DNA from: Marchantia polymorpha subsp. ruderalis
Taxonomy: Eukaryota > Streptophyta > Marchantiopsida > Marchantiales > Marchantiaceae
Assembly: GCA_037833965.1 (NCBI GenBank)
Contig: AP031353.1
Coordinates: 20,338,501 to 20,402,500 of the forward strand
DNA: 64,000 nt
Reading direction: 5' to 3'
The stretch's first letter is position 1. Each line of letters starts with the position of its first letter. The notes under the pieces are model-generated. The model saw nothing but the letters and a program-made list of their open reading frames with translations. It made no database searches and was not told the DNA's origin. This document shows, piece after piece, positions 1 through 12,587 of this stretch. A program made the position numbers and the translations under genes.

Positions 1-151
1 AGACTTCATAAGTAGGTAATAAGATGCAGCAGGCTCTTGAGTCTTCGACCGATGTTATTTAGGAGGTTGTTCCAAGGATGTCTGCATCTCTCATGAAGTC
101 CCTGATAGCCTTAGTACAGAAGAACTAATTTCGATCATAGATTTTCCTTAC

Positions 152-3100
152 AGAGTCCTGCATCGACTGTACAACAAACTGATGTCATATATGACTAGAA
201 TCTAAAATATGCATCAGAATCCACAATAATACATATTGTGTAAAGAGTCCAATCGAAGGCCCACGGATCCTCTACGGTCAAGGGACCGATTCCAGCCCAC
301 ACACAACAGCCAGATGTCTAAGGAACAAAAGAGAGACCTCAACAAGGGGATCGTTGCTGTCACGCATGCGATCGAGGGAATTTGCCAGCGCCTGTCAATA
401 AACAACGTGATTTTGTCAGCTTTAATCCCCACAAAATTTAGGCGTATAGCAGGCGCACTTCTTGCTCTTGAAACTGGAACAGATGACTGTAATTCCAACT
501 TTGATGCAGGTTGCAAGTTCAACACCACCTTGTTGCTTGAAGTATCTAAGGTAAATCCGCGTGCTGCACAGCACTACGAGCCCATTATCACTGTGATTAA
601 AATTTGGTCACATCTTCAAAAAATGACTAGCACTGGATCGAATATAGTCAAACTGGAAATACAAAATCAGAGACAGGTAGTCCAACAAGCTAAATACTTT
701 GTAGAAAGACAACAGAATCAAAGCGTACAGCATACAACTGAATTATATGTTTCAACTTGAATATCACCTCAAGTAGTAGAGTGAAGTTGTCCAGTCGAGG
801 AGGGGCGTGGCGCCGAAGAAGAGCCTTGGATGGAAAGGACCTGATATCCCCAAGGCAGGCTTCACTTAGCATGTTTATATTTCTCCCCTTCTCACATACT
901 ATTAGACATTATTTAGAGTGCACCAACCTTCCAGAGTTCAGTTTCTACAACAAGTAAATTCCTTGCAAGGAGCAAACGTGGGGACAGCGTGTTTTGAATT
1001 GGAGAAGTTGTTGACAGAATACATACAACGACCAATTGTACGGCACACCCAGAACAGGTATGGTCCTCACCCATATATTTTCTTGGCAACATATGAATTG
1101 GCTAAGATCATCAGCTCTGCGACTATCCAGTTCATCTGGAAGAAAATCCACGAACAGTTTACACCTTGTTCAAATCAGTCTGGTCCCAGCTTGGGTAAAT
1201 AACAAAAAGTGAGGTCATTTCATCGAAAAAGAGGACGTGATTGAAGCAATATGAACGTCGTTGGTCACCGTCAAGTATCCTCACCGGAAGTTCTTCCTTA
1301 GTGTCCACGCTGATTGGTTCCTTGTTGCCAGCAGTCTCAAAGCGAAGTTCGGAACTGACCAACTCCAAGGCACCATGGGCCTTCCTCAAATCTCGACGTA
1401 GCTGTAGAAAACAACATATTTCGAATTAATGTTTTAACGATATTCGATTTCCAGCACAAGCTTCTTGCCCCTTAGTGTTCACGGCCACTCCAGTAGGTTC
1501 TCACATCGCAACATCTCTGAAACGACCGAACTTGGTCCCTGATCTCGAGCCTTACAAGTGAACTTATAAAAGTCAGTGCAGAGTACTTTAGAGTTTGGAT
1601 ACCTGCGAGAAACTTGCAAGAACAAGCAGATCAGACTCAACAGCAGCAAGTTCATCTTGTCCACCGCTGATCTCCCAACCAGAAGGCAGCGTTTGACGAT
1701 CAACGATTGCTTGGGCTTGAGCGTAGAACATCTGCAGCAACCGGAGACACACAAAATACGACTTTAAACTCAAATTTCGAGCAAAATTAAAGTCGATCGT
1801 AAAGCAGAAGTCCAGTTTAAAGGGTAAATACGATATACAGCAAAACTATTCATTAAAATCACCTGATGTTTAGACCGAATAATTGTCCTTCCGAACCACA
1901 CATCCACAATTTCGAAGAAGTTCTCAGGATCGACTGTCCAGACAACACTAACGGCCAGCCTGTCCGTGCCTCCTTTGAGAGAACACAGATTCTCACTAGT
2001 CATCCAAACAACCCCACAAAGCACCTTCATTTTCTTTTCAATATTGCTACAAGCAAGATTCAAGAAGAATACAGCAGGTATTTTACGACTGGAAGAACTA
2101 CTAGAGCAAGATCCACAAACAAACAGAGTAGGTGCATTGATTAACTGTTCAAAACCTCATCAGCCAAAAGCTATGACCTGATGAAGACTAGTCGCTTACC
2201 TCAGTATTGAAGGAAGCATATGCCAACTCTTTCCCACCATGTACACAGTGGTACCTCTAGCACGAGCTTCGAGATCTAGTAAGCTATCTTGTCGAACAAA
2301 GTAAGACACGTCGGCAATATGGACTCCGATCTGGTTGTCAAGTAGTATGATTGTCAAAAGGTCGTTCATACATTAAGAGCTCGAGGAATACTCCGCTAAT
2401 GGCCAAAAATAAAGAAGAATTTGCAGTTTGAGCAGTCTTCTCAAACAGTTGTTAGTATCTTACTACTAAGATGAACAGAGGGTAAAGTCTTTATCTACTT
2501 CATAGTAATTGAATGTCGGAAGAACAACTAGATCCACATCATTTCACAGGAAAAAGAGTAGCTTATACCTCTAACAGGCCGCTTGATAAACGGCTCACTG
2601 ATAGGGCATCGTCAACATCTTTACTCCCTGGTGGATCAATACTGTGATGCAAAGAAAATGAAGTACAATTAATTGATCAAAGATGGAAAAACCTGGTCAT
2701 GAGAAACCTGTGAAAGAAGACACAGAATTCCAATCCCTTCAGCCTACATCAAGAACTTGTGCTTTGCAACTCGAGTTAAGGAGGCCATTAAAAGCTCTCA
2801 ATTTACAATCTTAACTCGATGATGTCATAACGTATACTAAAATGATTTATGTTGGAGCTGCAACAGAGCGTTTGACTGGATGGCTGTTGGACAAATTATT
2901 AGGTGATCTACAAATTAATCAAGTCGAAGGAGCATCTCAACTTACCTGCATGTTCTATGAGTATATCGGAGATCTCGGCGATACGCGAATTCCTTATCTG
3001 GTATTAACCAGGGATTGCTTTCAGTATCTTCAGGAAGTTCTTGCTTCGATCTACAATGATTGAATAGTTGGAGTTTGAGAAGGACTACAATGATGCATAC

Positions 3101-6100
3101 TGAACAACGATACGCCGGTATTCTGGCACTTGGCACTAGACAAAGCATACAGCATAATGCTTCAACTTACCAGGTATGCAAGAATTAAATCTACAGACGA
3201 AGTCTCACTATATATACAAATTATTATATTAGGACAGATATGACCAATCGCACAAGATTCAAAACCAACTGGGCAGGTGTCCAAGACACTGGACGTCGCC
3301 AGTGACAGCTACGATACTACATGGAACGATCAAGTCAGCAAGGAACTAACAAGGAAGAAACTGAGGTTTACAGGTGACGAACATAAGGTACTTAAAACTT
3401 ACGCTGAACTGAACGGTGAAGTATTTATTCCATTTTCTACCAGTAAAGCCATAGTCTCTGTGTTGAGGTCGCCTAGGGGGCCCAATAGTCGGACAAAATG
3501 ACCCTTCGGTACTCTTGAATCTTGATCCCAACCATCAATTCTAATTACAAATCTTTGTCCTAGAAGCCTATCTGCAAACCGTGTATTTAGTCGTACCTGT
3601 CACATCAGGCGTAGAACTACTAGAATGAGATTTTCATTGACGTTAATAGGGTAGAGACTGGAACTGGAGGAATGAAAATATCCTCAATGATGCAAATATA
3701 GAAGCTAGGAAATAAAATCGACTTGTCTGCGAGAGTAGCGTTATAAAGATCTAGTGACTACACTTTCTATTATGTAAGACTAAAAGCCACATTATATGAC
3801 CTTGGAACTGCACACTCATAGATGCACAATTACGTAGGGTGTGACATCGAGCATGCGTATTCTCGAGCGCATAGTTCAAACTAACCTCCAAACTCAAACT
3901 CTCAATCCTACAGATGATCAAATCAAGCATCAAGAGATGCCTTATCATGATAAGGCATCTCTGATTCCTCATCCAAACAGAAGAAAATTATATTATATAC
4001 ACAAGTAACCCAGAGAATATGACAGACATACCATTGGAATACGTCTGTCCATTGGGACACATAGCAGATATTCCCGCCTGCATTTGTTTCGTGGATAAGA
4101 ATTAGAACAACTTGACACAAACTCCACCTGAATACGCGGAGATACTTGACATACTAATACTGCCTTTCGAAGCCTTCAGAATAAGGTCATCACTTTGTTG
4201 CTTCACCATGTAAATGACAACTGAGGTTCCATTTAACTATCTTAACTAAGTTCAAAGCTATCCGCCTCAACTGCAGCTGCCAAATCACGTGCGGGACGAA
4301 AGTCACAAAAACGCACCTGCCAGGGATGGAATGCGATATATACTCCTCGTCTTCTTGTGCCAAACAAGCTACATAATCCCTTTGAAACCTTTGGACGATT
4401 CCAACAACTTCACCGGTTGGCATTACCTCTTGCACAGCTTTCTCCTGTACATCATCCACCTGTTTAATACCAGAATTTATCGTATCAGGAAGGTCGTCCA
4501 CCTCATCGGTCAGGTAAGGTAATTTCAGGTCCTCTTCGGTAGTGGTTTTAGTTCCAGCCTTCTTTCCCCGCTGAGAGTTCTGCCTGGACGCCTGCCAATA
4601 TTTGCTCTCCAGCATTCGGACCTGCCGTATTCCATCGTCAATCAGAATATATCCGAGTAAAGGTAATCCAACTGAAGAATACATGTAATTACAAACTCTC
4701 ATCTCCAAGTCATTTTGTAGGTTCTTAATACGGGTACCCACCGCAACGGTATCCCCAGGCAAAGCCCTGTTTTGCAGCAATCTTCCTGGTACGAATATTT
4801 CCAGCTTTGAAGCTTCACCCTTGTTGCTGTCATCAGGAAGTCATGGAGGCAAGGAAATTAACAAAGGGTCTCGATTTAAAAACTAGCTGGCACTAGATTG
4901 CCCCAGGTACCGACCAACCTTTCAAGGACACTCACGATACTTCATGTTCCAGACATGAGAAAAGTACCGAGGTTTCCAGATTACAGACAACTGTCTAACA
5001 GGAGGAGACTGATCGCTTGAGTTGCAGTTCCCAGTACATGCACTATCAACTGTTTATGTCATGAACCTAGTCTTTGAGGTAACCAATGTGGCCATCAAAA
5101 GTCATGCTAGTATCTCTGACCCCAATTATTACGATTCAAACCACATCTATATATTGTTAGTAACGCAAACTTAACGGTAAGGAGTGCGTAAGGTCTGAGC
5201 ACCTAGGATGAATGAACCCTTCAAGTGGCTCATGTCTGTCAACATGGAATATACCAACGCGAAGGGATCCACTTGCAATATCTGCTTCTAGTGAATGCAC
5301 TGCAATGAGACCAACAAGGGATGGCATGTCAAAAAACTATGGCATTTCGATCCTGTCCAATTACAACTCGTAAACTGTACTTATTCGTTTGTGGCTCAAG
5401 ACCATGGAACCAGTCATCTGGCTGATACTTCTCCAATAACAACCGTCAACAATGGCAAGTGATAGCATGCGCCAAGGAAGACTTGCATTGATTCACGAAG
5501 ATCAATGCAGGACAAGCCTCTGGAAACTTTGAGGTGTAAACAATTTCCGCTTTCAGCGTTGAGGATTTGTTTGCATAGAAGTACTAATTCCATTTCTTTG
5601 GGATGTTGAAGAGCGAGAAAATAATCATAAAATCTTGTGAAAGAGTCTAGGGAGCCAAGAGGCATGCTAGTTACACTCGAGCGGGTGGAGTGGGACATTA
5701 TATTTAACTCTTGGCGGCAGCAACGGGCATGCTGCAGGAGGAGATGTAAAATATCGTTGTAAAGCGACTTTGAGTAGTCAAGCTTCATCACTGATCCTAC
5801 ATCTTGTATTACAACATCCTGTTCTTGTTGCCAATCTTTTAAGTTTCAAGTATCTGGATCAAGCCTCACAAGTACAGACACAATCTTCACCATCATAGGG
5901 TAAACATCTGGTATGAACCTGGTAGATGCTCTTTGAAGTAAGCGGATGTTCCTTTGCTTCCTCTTCTCCCAGAAACATCACTCTGGCGAGAATCATTTTG
6001 TAATTTCTGTGCTTCCGTGACTTCGGCACGTGACTGGACCTGATTTGATTTCACAGTTGAATAAAACAGCCGAGATATCAAATGATATGGAATGAGAGAC

Positions 6101-8406
6101 GAGACATCAGACAACATGTACTTAATATATTGTCTCAAACTTGCTACAGCATGATCTCAACCTTCGTAACCCCAAAATCCAACTACATGAATTATGACTG
6201 CAAATTAACAAATCTGTAATAAAATTCAGGAGTAAAACACGGGACTGAACAATAAGCCAGTGCTGCAAGAACTAATTAACAGTACAAAGATATTAATTCT
6301 AAAGAATATACAGAACAAGAAGTTACATGCCTAGTGATTGAGTGCAATAAATGATGAGTGCTGCCCCATGAAAGGTTCAAACCGTACGAGAAGAGTCACT
6401 AACCAGTGAGGCAAAGAGCTCTGAAACGGATGAATCATGATTCCAGTACCCTTTAATATAGTTTTCGACATTCAGAACCTGCACTTCCTCAAAGTCAAAC
6501 GCTCAGAACCTAGAGGACAACAGAACCTTATTTGCAGTAAATCTTAGTGCGTGCACGATTTGGATATACCTCTAAAGTTTTGCTTTTGCCGTCTGAGATA
6601 GATAGACGGCTGAGATGAGTTTGTAGGAAAGTCTCGTCGACCGCTGAAGAGTCACTTTCGCCTGATGTTTGTATGGCAACAATTTGGACAGATCCTTCCA
6701 GATGCTCGTAAAACCAGCCAGCCACGGCTTCTACTCCTGCAGCACATACGCATGTATTATTGCCGAAGTTCAAAGGTTTAATGAGACAGGATCAGCGCGC
6801 AATTTCAACTTCTTCTCAATCCAGGATACTTCAGTCTGAGCAGCAGAATCTATTTCATTTATCGACCTCTGAAGTGAAGATCATCCAAAGCCATGATATT
6901 TAAATGATGGCTTTGGATCCAAGATTTTAGAGTACTGCCACATCAATTTCTATAAAGTTAACGACTTTCAATATTAGTCACAGGCACCTTACTTTTACCC
7001 GAGTGGATAGCGCCTGCCGCCTGGTTTCTGTCTCTATTCAAACTCCATGTGTAGATAAAATGTTCATCATCAAATAATATACTCTGTCGTCTTCTGTCCG
7101 TGAAGAGAGATCTGCGCTCACAAGATTTCAATTTTCAGCACTTGGATAAGTTTAAAGTAAGATGTTCATTTCTCGACTTGAGAATCTCTTATATCGAAAC
7201 GTTAAGATGAACTTTGGAAGTCCAAATCAAGTTTAGCGACCATAGGCCTTTTCTTCACTCGCCTGAATTTTCGATAATTGTGCTGACTCAGTCGGTTGAC
7301 GACCTGTCATCATGGAATAAGGAGGGAAACCGTACACATTATGAGAAAAAAAGTCAACCACTCAGCAGAGGATCAAGGTTCCAGCGAAACTATTTAGTTT
7401 TGCACTGTTCCAAGTCTGGACATTGACTAAAGTACGCAATTTACCCCTAAGAGAGAATAAATGAGGAAGAAGAGGAAGAACAGCCTATTTGAAATTGCTG
7501 GGTGCTGACCTCCTTGACAACCGAAGAAAGGTAGATGACACCAGTAATTTGAGGTAGCTCCCATACTTCCAAGTAATGAATTAGAGCTTCTGCATCCAAG
7601 ATCTAGGTTGACACAGAGGCAATCAATCACTTTCTGCCAGAACCGTGAAATCCCAACAATATGACTAACCTCATAGCCCATATCGTAAAACTCATACAAA
7701 GATGCAACTGATAGACGAGAATTACCATTTCTAGAGCACCCATCCCAACGACTGACAAGAACACTTGAGTCTGGAGTCGTCAGAGCCACTTAGGCACCAC
7801 ACTTTTGAGGACAGAAGTTTATGAAAACTCGTCTATGCTAAAAGCTAGATCTACGCGAAGTAAAACTGAATTCATAGGCGAAATTTATACCAGGTAATGG
7901 GACGGATGAGCTGGTAGCGTTGCTGAATTTTGAGAACAGAGCTGGCATACCGAACTACCACATGGAATATCATCACGCAGATAGACTTCCTGGATCAACA
8001 CTACGACTGTTTTGGACCGCTTCCTCAATTTGCAGCGTCTTGTCACCTGCGGTGGTCATGAACAGAAATTGGAGATTAAGTGATATCTTTCATGACTAGA
8101 GAAGACATTGTAAAAGTAGGAACCAGAAGGTAGAGAATTGCAAGATAACGAGGGCCGGAAATCCTGAAAATGATACAGATAAATGGACATTAATGCTTAG
8201 ACATCTCAGAAATCATAGCACTCGATTGATAACATTGACAGTCGATCCAGTAAAATACTCAGGTCGCAATCCATAATTCACCACACACAAAATTTCTGAA
8301 ACTGCGATTGCTGCAAAAATCTGAACTCTGAGGACAGAACATCAATTCGTCAAGTTGTGAGGAGCACCTGACGTCCGAGCCATTTTCTTGTCACCTCTTG
8401 ATTCAT
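152..8406 (-). CDS. DIS3L: DIS3L-like exosome 3'-5' exoribonuclease, 23 exons, 3' end beyond window
   Basis: RNase II/RNB-family nuclease, in this family the catalytic subunit that degrades RNA 3'-5' with the exosome. Exons by eye, all GT/AG and in phase: 8368-8406, 7891-8046, 7510-7602, 7259-7303, 6999-7116, 6570-6736, 5919-6039, 5203-5299, 4742-4826, 4317-4621, 4032-4077, 3403-3596, 2946-3050, 2569-2641, 2200-2330, 1863-1995, 1603-1731, 1285-1401, 1071-1135, 768-840, 529-573, 338-391, 152-178 (806 codons). Order: CR3-type cysteines C42/C47/C50 after YLRDDI; PIN domain about 60-230; cold-shock domains about 250-480; RNB from about 500. The RNB motif [15 protein letters not shown] keeps four Asp (526, 532, 534, 535) with the spacing of the active site. 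DIS3L-type stretches include [23 protein letters not shown] and [13 protein letters not shown]. The rest of RNB and the S1 domain lie outside. The start (ATG 8404-8406, 13-codon first exon) is the least certain part. Family assignment is firm; the DIS3L rather than DIS3 subgroup is inferred from remembered motifs. Confidence 0.85.
3933..3962. repeat. 30-bp perfect palindrome inside a DIS3L intron
   Basis: The arm AGAGATGCCTTATCA is followed directly by its exact reverse complement, with no spacer. It sits in the intron between the exons at 4032-4077 and 3403-3596. A perfect palindrome this long is unlikely by chance in a window of this size. It may be a footprint or a tiny foldback element; no coding role is seen. 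Confidence 0.9.
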
Positions 8407-10606
8407 TATCTCTCTCGCATTGGCAGAGTTATCAAATTACAAAAACAATGAGCCTTCTGGCCGGAAAGACATCAAACTCAAAGGCCGCCCCGAACAGAAT
8501 CATCTCCAATTATCCCTAGAATCTTTCGAAGTAATTCACCGTGTTCGACAGCTGCATATTTGCACGCGTGACGGAGCTCGGTGTAGATATGAAATGAAAC
8601 ACAGGGACAATGACATAATGTAACTGGGATGGGTGGCACTAGTTCTTAGATAATGTCCAATATCGTTTTCATCACGGGACAAGATTAAAGTTTAGCGTTC
8701 TTGTTACCCGAAATGGTTTCCCTGTTCAGCTACAAGTATGTGGACATAGTGCATTCTTTATGTAGTAATGAGTGAGTTGTAAGCGAGAAGGGCCCTGCAT
8801 GACAGGCTACCAGATCGAACGCTTCGAACATCTGAAGATTCAATCCGTCTCGAGACACCAGAAAACGCTGACGGATACTTCGTCCAAATTGCAGACGAAA
8901 AGCTCGAAAACTCCAAGTCAAGAATTGGCGGGGCACACTTTACTGCTCTCTACACTACCTACAGCTCATCTACAAGTTTAGAACGATAAAAGTCTGAAAC
9001 ACAGGGAAACAAGTCAACTCGAAATTATTGACGACATGTCGACAGATAGTCGATATTTACAGAGATCGAGAATGATAATAGTCAGAAGTTAGCCTGCCCG
9101 GACATCAAAAATCAGAAGTTGATGCGTCGTCTCATTTTAAGATTTGCATATGAGTACATTTTCGGCTACGTGATTTTGCTTGTTGCATCTTTCTTTGATT
9201 CAAATGTAAGCGAGTACAATCAGGAATGACTAATATATTCGGATTGAATATTCACAGCAGTAGAGGGCATTGAGGTCTCACACTTACAGGGTTCACATTA
9301 ACGGGGACCTATGCAACCATTCAGGCAATCACAGACACAAAGTTTCTTATCTCTAATTGTAACTGATATTTCTCAACGATAACTCCATCACGACAATTCC
9401 GCAGTAGTTCTTAAGAACAGCAATGGAATAAGACAAAACCTAGTAATATAGCAAAGAGAAGGGAAGACACCATAAATCAAACATTGACGAAGCCAAGCAT
9501 GTCCAAACCAAACAATATCCCCATAGCCTCAAATGAGATATTTATCATGGTACAAATGTAATCAAGAATTTGATCAAAAACATTCTAAGCTTTTAAGGTT
9601 AAAATTACAATCATCTAACACATTGTTTTCGATTAAAATCTCAAAATTTTATTTTTTATTTTGAATGTTTCATAAGAACATGGAAACTGTAAATAACTTA
9701 TTGATATATGCTTTTAGAAGTTAACTCACGTCCCTAAACCCTTACCTCTGATCTGCTAAGCCCGGTTAGTTAAGCTAACCTATTCTCTTAGTGACAAAAG
9801 GTTTCTCATAAAAGTTGGTTAAGTCCAACTAGAAATAGTCCGAAAGATGACTCACATTTTTTCCTTGTGACTAACTATTTGCATTTTCTTTGGGATAAAT
9901 CCCTAACAAGCAAGAACATAACGCAAAAATTCATTCACTAGACAGTTCAAATTATAGTTTACCTAACAATGTTTTGTTTGTTTTCATCCATGCCCAACAA
10001 ATTGTAATCAAAATTTAAAAAATACAAATATATAACAAAGTTTAAAAAAAATACTTTTATCTAGAAAAAAATTTGAAACTCGTAACTTAATAGGAGAAAA
10101 CTTTAAGAAACTTACATAAGATATTATCATGAGTTGAATCATGAAGAAGTTTTTCAGAATGAAATTGAATCTTTATGGTTGCAGCGTTGACCTTTGAAGA
10201 GAACTCAAGAACAATCAAGAGATTTTGTCTCTTGATTGTTGTTGTGAATTCAATTTTATTTAATTTTTTTTAAATGTGTAATCAATAATTTCTTTATGTA
10301 AAGAAAAAATTAAATTTGCTTTATATTGAAGAAATTTATTATCCCACAGTCTTACATCTATAAGGAGATGGTTGTAAACTTCACTGTTTTATCGTGTGCA
10401 CACTTTAGGCCACTATTGACAGCTAAACTATAAATTGGCAAAAAATTGTAACAGCCTTGTCAAAATTTGTATAGTGTTTCTCTCACTATCACTTGACTTT
10501 AAGCCTCTCAGTTAGATGTCAGGGATGCGACAGCAATAAATACGGAAGCGTAGTTTGGTGAAAGTTTTGTATACAATCGAAGCATCTTTGATACTACACG
10601 CTAGTA
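8407..10606. other. Intergenic: DIS3L upstream region, then AT-rich DNA
   Basis: The first part, to about 9.4 kb, has ordinary base composition and should hold the promoter and 5' leader of the minus-strand DIS3L-like gene; I could not fix a TATA box. From about 9.48 to 10.5 kb it is strongly AT-rich and looks like old repeat DNA, with one clear hairpin (listed separately). Short ORFs here show no protein-like pattern. Confidence 0.5.
10210..10240. repeat. Perfect inverted repeat, 13-bp arms, 5-nt loop
   Basis: Arms AACAATCAAGAGA and TCTCTTGATTGTT flank TTTTG. The hairpin lies in AT-rich DNA about 370 bp left of the pogo-like element and outside its terminal repeats. It may be the end of another small decayed transposon; no gene is adjacent. 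Confidence 0.8.
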
Positions 10607-12587
10607 CAGTGAAACCTCCGTATAAGGTACAAGCCACATAAAGTACACCTCCGTATATGTTATGGTTTTTTGTAGGAATTGCATATACTCTTGTTTTCCT
10701 AAATAAAAAATCTTTATAAAATGTACACCTTTGTTTAGAATGCAAAGTACACCCTTGGCCGGCCACGGAGTAGCCACGTAGCTCTATACAAGGTACACCC
10801 TCTACCTTCAAATTGGGTGCTTTTTGTTGATGAGGCACCCAATCCCTTGGGCATGTACAACAACTCCAATCGAGAGTCATTTTGAATCATAGCCGCTTCC
10901 GAAGTAAGAAAACTAACACTTCTAGATGTTAAACTTGATGTCTGACAAGAAGAAATTAAAGCTGGTCAACTTGAGCACCAAGCTTGCCATCATCAAGTAC
11001 CTTGATGATGGCCACAACATGACAGTAACAGTTGACAAGTTTTCTTTATTCAAAGGAACCGTTCAGGCATTAAAACGGAACAGAGTACCGTTGTTGAGAG
11101 AAGCAAAGAGCAATAGAGCACTCTTTAAAGCCAGAATTGTTCAGCAGACTGACATCAATGTCATTCTATGGAGATGGTTTTCAACAACAAGGCCGCGTGG
11201 CTATTCGATAAGTGGCCCCATTCTGCAAGAGAAAGCGAAACAAATTGCTAGTCGTTTGGGAACTGATGTCAAAGAATTTTCTGCATCTAAAGTCTCGCTG
11301 AAAAAGTGGAAGCAGAGGAACAATGTGAAATCATACAAGGTTTGTCGAGAATCAGGAAATGCAGATCTTACAAGCGCCGAACAATGGAGTACATCACTGG
11401 AGTCATTGTTAGCAGGCTATGATCTCAAGAACGTGTTTAATATGGATGAGACAAGCTTTTTCTTCCGAGACTTACCTGATTCAACACTGAATCACGTTGC
11501 TGATTCATGTAAAGGAGGGAAGCAAGGCAAAGACAGAGTCACTGTGGCTCTAACTTGCTCAGCTATGGGCGAAAAACTCCCGCCTTGGATAATCGGCAAG
11601 TCAAAGAATCCTTGTTCTTTCTGAAATGTCGACATGAGCAAGTTCAAAGCCAAGTATTTGAGCAGTGCAAAGACGTGGATGATCAATCCATTGTTCAATA
11701 TTTATTTGAAAGACCTGGATGAGTTCTTCAAGCGACAAGGTCGGAAGATTTTGCTCTTTCTAGATTACGCCATGTTCATATAGTTGACAAAGCCACCAAA
11801 CCGACTAACATTGAACTTTGCTTTTCCGCCCAATCTCACATCAGTCCTACATACTCTTGATGTTGGCATTGTCAAAAGCTTGAAAGCTTTATCACGGAAG
11901 TTTGAAGTGTTTTCCCTGCTCGATTTGATTAAAGATTCTTCGCTTCATGCATCAGATCTTGCAAAAAAGTTGACGGTTCTTCATGCAATCAAGTTTGTGG
12001 AAAAGTCATGGGATATTGTCAACGCGAAGACTATTTTAAAATTTTTTGCAATGTGGATTTGTTATTCCCACTTTACAGAGCAGGAAACTACAGAATTCTT
12101 GGAGTAAGAAAAAGAGCTCCCTTTGGTAGCTCAAAGAATCGGCCTTGACAGATCCAAGCTTGTCGTTGAGTAGCATCTACCAGAATGTGATGCTCAAGTA
12201 GAAGCAAACCTCATCGGATAGTTAGTAGACAAATTTATTGGCGCAAGCAGTGAAAATGAAATGGAAGAAATCGCATTAGAAACTACAGACATTGATCCAA
12301 TCGCAGATCCAATCGCTTTTACCAAAGCCAACTCACTTTTTAGTTAAAAAATGGATTTGTTGGGTTTGAAGGCCAAATTTCAATCTCTTTATGTCTCAAC
12401 GTTAAAGCAATCTTCACTTGAGCATGAATTTCCAATAAATTCTAGCTGTTTCCTCATTTTCACTACTCTACACCTAGAGTTTTAGGGTTAGAGTATTCTA
12501 TATAAGGTACATCCACTCCATAAGGTACAAAACTAAAAAAATTAGGAGCAAATGAAGTGTACTTTATATGAAGGTTTTTCTACATTG
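10607..12587 (+). mobile_element. pogo/Tigger-like (Tc1/mariner superfamily) DNA transposon
   Basis: The left end CAGTGAAACCTCCGTATAAG is preceded by TA. The right end, read on the minus strand, starts CAATGTAGAAAAACCTTCAT and is also flanked by TA, so the ends are imperfect terminal inverted repeats with a TA target duplication, as in pogo/Tigger elements. Several subterminal copies of a motif like AAGTACACCTCCGTATA or AAGGTACA follow the left end and recur near the right end; they may be transposase-binding sites. The element is about 1.98 kb and encloses one broken transposase. The match between the two ends has small gaps, so it is old rather than newly inserted. Confidence 0.8.
10926..12107 (+). 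pseudogene. pogo/Tigger-like transposase, two in-frame stops
   Basis: One continuous reading frame, interrupted by TGA at 11622-11624 and TAG at 11781-11783, encodes a transposase. The N-terminus (about residues 10-60) resembles the CENP-B/pogo helix-turn-helix that binds the terminal repeats. The DDE catalytic core follows: NMDETSFFFRDLP holds the first Asp, LFLDYA the second (between the two stops), and TLDVGIVKSL the third, after the second stop. No frameshift is needed to join the segments, so decay is by point mutation only. As it stands the gene cannot make a full transposase. Family assignment rests on the motif order plus the flanking TIRs and TA duplication. The start at 10926 is the first ATG of the open frame. 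Confidence 0.82.

Noticed and set aside
214-528. 104-codon minus-strand ORF at the left edge
   Set aside because: It spans two short DIS3L exons in a different frame; the DIS3L exon frame explains the conserved residues.
7670-7789. Possible additional DIS3L exon reading [16 protein letters not shown] and ending at a GT
   Set aside because: Exon 7891-8046 joins directly and in phase to 7510-7602, giving [14 protein letters not shown], which fits the PIN domain without an insert.
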